DNA from: Erigeron canadensis | Lineage: Eukaryota > Streptophyta > Magnoliopsida > Asterales > Asteraceae | Direction of reading: 5' to 3' | NCBI RefSeq assembly: GCF_010389155.1 | Contig: NC_057765.1 | Span: 806,001-870,000 of the forward strand | DNA length: 64,000 nt | In this document: positions 60,101-64,000 of the stretch, piece after piece | Layout: each line of letters begins with the position of its first letter | How positions within the stretch are numbered: position 1 is the first letter of the stretch | Made by a program: the position numbers and the translations under genes | The notes under the pieces: generated by a model | The model's database searches: none | What the model was told of the DNA's origin: nothing | What the model saw: the letters and a program-made list of their open reading frames with translations, nothing else

Positions 60101-61353
60101 AACTTCACCATCTTGATGTGAAGGCCGCGTTTCTCCATGGTGAATTAAAAGAGGACGTGTATGTATCACAGCCCGAGGAGTATATTCAAAAAGGTGAAGA
60201 ATATAAAGTGTATAAATTATCAAAAGCACTATATGGTTTACGCCAAGCCCCTCGTGCATGGAACTCAAAGCTCGACAAAGTTCTTAAAGCACTCAAGTTT
60301 CACAGATGTTCTCAAGAACAAGCAGTGTACCGACTAATTGATAAAAACACCATTATAATTGTTGGTGTATATGTTGATGATATGGTAGTGACAGGGAATA
60401 ATGTCGAGAAGGTTAAAGAGTTCAAAAACAACATGGCCAAGAATTTTGAAATGACTGATCTTGGGAAACTTTCCTATTATCTCGGTATTGAAGTCCAGCA
60501 AAATACAGATGGTATCTTTATTACACAACAAGCCTATGCAAAGAAGATGCTTAAGGAGTTTCAGATGGATACTTGCAACCCAACTCAATTTCCTATGGAT
60601 CCGGGGTTGCAACTTGTAAAGGATGATGGTACAAAGCCGGTAGATGCAACATTTTACCGAAGACAGGTGGGAAGTCTGAGATATTTGGTACACACGCGTC
60701 CTGATATTGCATACTCAGTTGGAGTGGTAAGCAAATATATGCAAAATCCGAGTGAAACTCATGCTACAGCCGTTAAACAGATACTACGTTATGTGCAAGG
60801 AACTGTTGGGTACGGGATAAAATATGAACGAAGAGGAGGAGATATGTTGGTTGGATACAGTGATAGTAGCCACAATGTCGATAAAGATGATGGTCGAAGC
60901 ACAACAGGTCATGTGTTCTACTATGGAGGATCGCCTATCACATGGTGTTCCCAAAAACAGCCTGTAGTGGCATTATCATCTTGTGAAGCTGAGTTCATGG
61001 CTGTCAATGCAGCCACATGTCAAGCTTTATGGTTGAGAAGACTGCTTGCTGAAGTAACGGGCAGGAAGGAGAAGAAGGTGCCAATACGGGTTGACCACAA
61101 GTCTGCTATAGCTCTGACTAAAAATCCTGTGTTTCATGGTAGAAGCAAACATATACATACTCGTCTTCACTTTATTAGAGAACGAGTCGAAGAAGGGCAA
61201 GTCTCAGTTGAATTTGTAGCTGGGAAAGAACAAAGAGCTGATGTGTTGACGAAGGCCTTACCGCGGTTAAAGTTCAAGGAGATGCGAGATCTTATTGGAG
61301 TTCAAGAACTCCCTAGTTCGAGTCATGAATTAGGGGGGAGTGTTGAAAATTGA
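57190..61353 (+). CDS. Copia gag-pol polyprotein (1387 aa, intact)
   Basis: The single frame encodes, in order: a proline-rich N-terminus (about 5-19); a gag UBN2-type region (about 30-230); an arginine/glycine-rich stretch (about 238-260); a CCHC zinc knuckle CYRCDKYGHYASTC (285-298); a protease with WYMDNGASNHM (catalytic D354); integrase with the HHCC zinc region from about H485 and the catalytic triad D549, D612, E648 (35 residues between the last two, the classic D35E); reverse transcriptase with YVDD at 1061-1064 and LYGLRQAPRAWN; and RNase H (GYSDSS D1225, SCEAEF). All catalytic positions I can identify are present. The stop codon lies 10-13 bases inside the 3' LTR, so the last residues are LTR-encoded. 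Overlapping short ORFs on both strands are shadows. Confidence 0.95.
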   Translation: MGDTNPPSPPPTPPPPPPLSMAKENTSFSLQCPVLTPTNYTAWAVKIKAIFNVHGLWDVIEPTEGTSTIDVKKNAMAVAYLFQAIPEEQVLQVAQHTNAKDVWAAIKSRYIGADRVKDARLQTLRAEMESIRMKDNEKIDEFAAKLSGIASTSASLGTLIDDSSLVRKFLSAMPRRFIHIVASIEQMVDINTMKFDEVVGRLKAYEERTREHDFHTELQEQLLLNQSDTSRNKERSETNRGRGRGGCSRGRGRGRGRTSQRSESSSSMSENRKSSNGKDKSKIQCYRCDKYGHYASTCPDRTNKKGNEANVTEAFDDEPALFISSASKVFLEEKKVHPKKYEQDSSNNNMWYMDNGASNHMTGNKSFFSELDESITGKVRFGDGSYVDIKGKGSIFLECNNGTQKVLTNVYYIPSLKTNIISLGQATESGCKVLMEYNYLVMYEKNGKVLLRVYRSNNRLYKTQLKIVSQTCFSHKVVEDTWTWHARLGHLNFDSLSLVSKNLLVEGLPKVHSENRLCDGCLIGKQSRNSFPKSSSFRATKRLELLHADLSGAVTPPTLVGNRYIFVIIDDFSRFMWTFLLKHKENTFDAFKKFKTKIEKQTGLFIKSLRTDRGGEFTSSEFNKFCDEHGIERQLTAPYSPQQNGVVERRNQTLMNMTRCIMKDKFVPNYMWGEAVRHSTYILNRVPTRALEKRTPYEAFMKFKPKIKHLRIFGCIAYAKVTKPHPRKLDDRSKTLIYIGVEPNSKAYRLYNPIKRSLVISRVVKFDEKGDWRCFLSDEEKKKVTPPGSIVVETEASTQHQHEPINDSCNDGTTSEPEEDAEEVMGEEQAQNEDDTETIPELRRSDRQTRMPSYYNDFILLTEQEEEPTSVKDAIKRKEWREAMKTEMDSIVKNNTWRLVDLPTGEKCIGLKWVFKIKRNANGSLNKHKARLVAKGYLQQPGVDYEDAFAPVARLETVRLLVSLAAKEGWELHHLDVKAAFLHGELKEDVYVSQPEEYIQKGEEYKVYKLSKALYGLRQAPRAWNSKLDKVLKALKFHRCSQEQAVYRLIDKNTIIIVGVYVDDMVVTGNNVEKVKEFKNNMAKNFEMTDLGKLSYYLGIEVQQNTDGIFITQQAYAKKMLKEFQMDTCNPTQFPMDPGLQLVKDDGTKPVDATFYRRQVGSLRYLVHTRPDIAYSVGVVSKYMQNPSETHATAVKQILRYVQGTVGYGIKYERRGGDMLVGYSDSSHNVDKDDGRSTTGHVFYYGGSPITWCSQKQPVVALSSCEAEFMAVNAATCQALWLRRLLAEVTGRKEKKVPIRVDHKSAIALTKNPVFHGRSKHIHTRLHFIRERVEEGQVSVEFVAGKEQRADVLTKALPRLKFKEMRDLIGVQELPSSSHELGGSVEN
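61329..61340 (+). promoter_or_regulatory. Polypurine tract
   Basis: ATTAGGGGGGAG directly abuts the 3' LTR, the expected primer for plus-strand DNA synthesis. It also encodes part of the polyprotein C-terminus. Confidence 0.85.
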
Positions 61354-61644
61354 AGAGTTATTTCACGACTCGAACAAGACGGGTCGAGTCGAAAGGTTTA
61401 ATTCATACGAGATATGTGTGGATAAGTCCTTATTCCCCAATTCCTATCTAAAAGTTGTTAGTAGGAGTTAACTGATTTTTAGGTTGTAGAGATAGAGTCA
61501 AACTCTAAGAGTATTTAGAGATTATCTTTACATATGAAGAGTCTATATATTGTATTCGTTGTTTTGAGTTATTTTCAATGAAATACAAGTTTTGGTGGGG
61601 ATCTCTTTGTGTTCTGATCATTATACTGATTTCATATACTAAAA
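61341..61644 (+). repeat. 3' LTR of the copia element (304 bp)
   Basis: Same length as the 5' LTR; no difference was noticed in a base-by-base reading. Followed immediately by the target duplication TCATT and the rest of MITE copy C. Confidence 0.9.
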
Positions 61645-61726
61645 TCATTTTCCATATATATATATATATATATTCTGCAGCAACAAAGCAAGCAAAATAA
61701 AATATAAACAATTAATTAAAACGAAC

Positions 61727-62023
61727 TTACGTTTCTTCACTTTCTTGTAAAACTCTTTTAAGTATCGGCTTTGTTTCATGGAAAAGGTTGGCTGACATCA
61801 TCAATGAAGCCGCTAGCAAGGCAACAACGAGTAAGAATAGTGATACCATCAAAAACACTTGAGATTCTTCTTCGTGACATCTTTTGCTCTCCCTTCCTTG
61901 CAAATAAATACATAGATGGTGCAATCTATCAATAATTTCGTCTGCGATGACTGATTCGTTGGTTATCGACTTTTTGATGTCATCTACATGCATATAACAT
62001 TTGGCACTAGTAATTGAAGCCAT
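61727..62023 (-). CDS. Hypothetical 98-aa single-pass membrane protein
   Basis: A minus-strand frame starts MASITSAKCYMHVDDIKK, is mildly acidic and polar to about residue 55, has one strongly hydrophobic segment (about 56-80, VFLMVSLFLLVVALLAASLMM) and ends KRVLQESEET. On the minus strand TATATAAC (62101-62108) lies 78 bp before the ATG, so a promoter is plausible. The stop TAA sits inside GTAAGT, a good splice donor, so the true gene may have continued; what follows is AT repeat, the MITE remnant and the copia element. I recognise no family. It could be the intact 5' end of a gene truncated by insertions, or a chance ORF. Confidence 0.4.
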   Translation of the reverse strand: MASITSAKCYMHVDDIKKSITNESVIADEIIDRLHHLCIYLQGRESKRCHEEESQVFLMVSLFLLVVALLAASLMMSANLFHETKPILKRVLQESEET

Positions 62024-62100
62024 TTATTATAAGAAGTGTTTGTTGAGTGAGAAAACAAATTAAACTTTTAATAAGTCGGAACGTATAGATGGAAGATGGT

Positions 62101-62108
62101 GTTATATA
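62101..62108 (-). promoter_or_regulatory. Possible TATA box of the 98-aa ORF
   Basis: TATATAAC on the minus strand, 78 bp upstream of the ATG. Meaningful only if the ORF is a gene. Confidence 0.35.
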
Positions 62109-62171
62109 CAAGAAGTGGTGAGTAGATATTCAAACTTCAATCGAAGAATGGAATAAAAAGTGAAAGGGTAC

Positions 62172-63149
62172 CAAGGCCGGTCCTCAGTTATCTGATGCTC
62201 AGGGCATGATAACTATAATTTGCCCAAATAAAAGTTTGTAGGTGGACGACTAAGTGTTTATAACATTGTCAAACTGAGAAGCTCATCCATACGCTAGTTT
62301 TTATGAAATACAAACTTACAACTTTGAGAAAAAGTTTCACACTACAATCACTTAAGATATTGTTTTTGTGTCATTTCGATAAAAAAAAAAAAGAATAACA
62401 TTTATTATCTTGTAATAGACAAACCATCATAGTTTAATTAAAAATAATATAGTTATCATTTAATGGATTTTAAAGCCAAAACAATCATTAAGATTGTTAT
62501 CGGAATGCATAATTAGTATAATAATTAATTATAACCTTTTGATTATCAAGTATTAGATTTTTTTAATCATAATTTATTAAACATGTAATAACATGTTGAC
62601 AATAGTCTTACAACATCAAATCCTTTATTAATAGACAAATCATGAGAATGAAAAAGAAAAATTATAAGTGAAATAAACCATCAGTAGCCTAAAATACGGA
62701 ACAATGCATAAATTGGAAATATCAAATATGGGCTAGTAAAAATGTAAAATAGCTTTGTTTTCTTCAATAAGAGAGTCACATGGTTTAGGGACTAATATTA
62801 ACTTTTTGGCTATCATAAAGGGTTTTAGAAAAATAGAAAGAAAAGAGGGAGAGAGAAACGAAAATTGTACTGTGCGTCTTGTTCTTCGCCAAACCCATCT
62901 AAGAAACCTCCATTGAAACACAAACTCAAGTTCAATTTTCATTTTAAACTTCACCGTAACAAAATCAAACATATTTATATATTATAAACCATTGTTTAGT
63001 TATACTGATAATCCGAAATTTGTTTAATAACAACTCTAGATCTTGAAACATGTTCATATCTAGTTTTGATGGACCTCAAAAACTTATGCCCCTAATTACA
63101 TTCTGCTCAGGGCTGTCGCCCAGCCTGCCCGTATGCAGGGCTGGCCCTG
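62172..63149. mobile_element. hAT-type non-autonomous element, 978-bp family, copy 2
   Basis: It begins CAAGGCCGGTCCTCAG and ends GCAGGGCTGGCCCTG. The exact 8-bp duplication AAGGGTAC flanks it (62164-62171 and 63150-63157). Length and sequence match copy 1 at 49540-50517, in the same orientation. The conserved 79-codon minus-strand frame is at 62733-62972. Confidence 0.9.
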
Positions 63150-63157
63150 AAGGGTAC

Positions 63158-63636
63158 CAATTTTTTGCTATATAAGAAATTAAATAAAAAGAAATAGAAA
63201 GTGAAAGGGTACCAAATTTTTGCTATATAAGTTAAAAGTAGAAGAGATAATTATGGAGTTCTCTTGTGCTAGAATTAGATAGCAAAGAGAGAAATAACTT
63301 TTCTATTATTGTGTAGTTGGTTCGCAATACTTTGTATCTATATTTGTTGGTAAAAACATTTCAAGTTTAGTAATTCTGATCATTGAATTCATATTCCGAT
63401 TAACAAGCATGCAAATAAAAAATATTGGAGTCATTTGCAGATTTTGAAAAGATGCTTCATTTTAATTAGCTAGAAATTTTATTGTTAGTGTTTACTATTC
63501 TCTTTGATCCCCGTGTTTGTTTTGAAATTTTGATCTTGCTTCTTCGGATACAAATTAAATGGTGTGTTTGCTTGTTTGGTAGTGGCTTTTAATACCTTCA
63601 AGCTTCGGATTTTAGTGATTAGCTATGCTAGGATAC
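63158..63636. other. Spacer, no gene seen
   Basis: AT-rich. The word GTGAAAGGGTACCAA(A)TTTTTGCTATATAAG occurs twice around 63150-63230, a local duplication next to the hAT insertion site. Confidence 0.5.
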
Positions 63637-64000
63637 AACATAAGATAAATGGTTAAAGCAGCAACGAGTCCTAAGGTCTGAGTTTGCTACATGGTCACCA
63701 TGCTACTCTCCTTAGTCACCTCTAACTCGATTCACTTGCGCACCTAAAAAGATACTAAAAAACGTTAACACAATGGTTGGTGAGTTCGCAAGTTTTAGCA
63801 ATCAATAAGTTTTTGTTGGGTCGAATTACCATAAGAAATCACACGGAAAATATACGCTATTAGCTTACTTATGATAGCATGAACATGAACAAGTTATCTC
63901 AATGTAATAAGCACTTAGGTGAACCAGACCTTAAATTTAACAGTAGAATATGTATGCATCGTGGTTTATTTTAGATGACTTGAAATTTAGGGTCTGGTTC
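63637..64000. repeat. Second copy of the LTR-like fragment, turning into an inverted copy at the window edge
   Basis: 63637-63940 repeats 55242-55550 in the same orientation. From about 63945 the sequence reverses: ATGCATCGTGGTTTATTTTAGATGACTT ... GGGTCTGGTTC is the reverse complement of the same family's segment (about 55538-55580). The structure continues past the window. Confidence 0.7.

Larger units (their letters stand above)
56763..61644 (+). mobile_element. Complete Ty1/copia LTR retrotransposon (4882 bp)
   Basis: Two 304-bp LTRs, a primer-binding site, one long gag-pol frame and a polypurine tract occur in canonical order. The 5-bp duplication TCATT flanks it (56758-56762 and 61645-61649). 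The LTRs appear identical base for base when read side by side, and the polyprotein frame is uninterrupted, so the insertion is recent and the element may be autonomous. The order protease-integrase-RT-RNase H defines copia. I do not assign a lineage. It interrupts MITE copy C and lies about 2.5 kb upstream of the F-box gene's start. Confidence 0.95.

Noticed and set aside
61675..61730. 56-bp intron linking the 98-aa ORF to downstream sequence
   Set aside because: Donor and acceptor words exist, but 56 bp is shorter than usual plant introns, and the next exon would be pure AT repeat.

Overview
The window looks like AT-rich, repeat-dense nuclear DNA of a eudicot plant. It has spliced genes with GT-AG introns, TATA boxes about 40 bp upstream of start codons, an intact Ty1/copia retrotransposon, hAT, Helitron and Stowaway-type DNA elements, a tRNA-derived SINE and L1-like LINE tails. 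An asterid (perhaps Asteraceae) is possible, but that is only an impression. There are no bacterial or organellar features.

Genes. Three tandem, same-strand paralogues of a cation-dependent (CCoAOMT-like, PFOMT-type) O-methyltransferase occupy 10.2-34.4 kb. I reconstructed them exon by exon: 10202-19715 (233 aa), 27119-28568 (233 aa) and 32729-34395 (237 aa). All three have five exons, identical intron phases and intact reading frames. The first carries a 7.7-kb, transposon-filled intron 2 where its paralogues have 148 and 123 bp. A two-exon F-box/LRR gene (453 aa, At4g29420-like) lies on the minus strand at 51482-54271. A broken relic of the same kind of F-box gene sits head-to-head with it at 54668. 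A decayed Gfo/Idh/MocA oxidoreductase fragment lies at 47.9-48.5 kb. A possible 98-aa single-pass membrane protein lies at 61727-62023 (minus).

Mobile DNA, left to right. Long solo LTRs: 76-3155 (TSD TAAAA), 6361-9129, and 45662-47497 (TSD TTTAT). hAT-type elements with 8-bp TSDs: 3757-4461, 30986-32344 (keeping a transposase C-terminus), 44651-44964, and a near-identical 978-bp pair at 49540-50517 and 62172-63149. LINE tails with long TSDs lie at 11060-11179 and 13182-13569. SINE copies lie at 3420-3604 and 40223-40459. Helitron-like elements lie at 38029-38226 and 43998-44362, plus two more termini. A Stowaway MITE lies at 41567-41822. Several large fold-back elements are present. A complete copia element lies at 56763-61644, with LTRs that look identical, a TCATT TSD and a 1387-codon open frame; it sits inside a MITE whose empty-site sequence is visible in two other copies here.

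Interpretation. The methyltransferase cluster is a local tandem expansion of a phenylpropanoid/flavonoid-type methylation gene. The rest is mostly a nested transposon record that can be ordered in time. I see no wholly new biochemical system. The strongest leads are the very young, probably intact copia element, the uncharacterised 978-bp hAT family, the 7.7-kb intron expansion with substitutions in a conserved motif of the first paralogue, and long solo LTRs that each carry a different internal tandem repeat.
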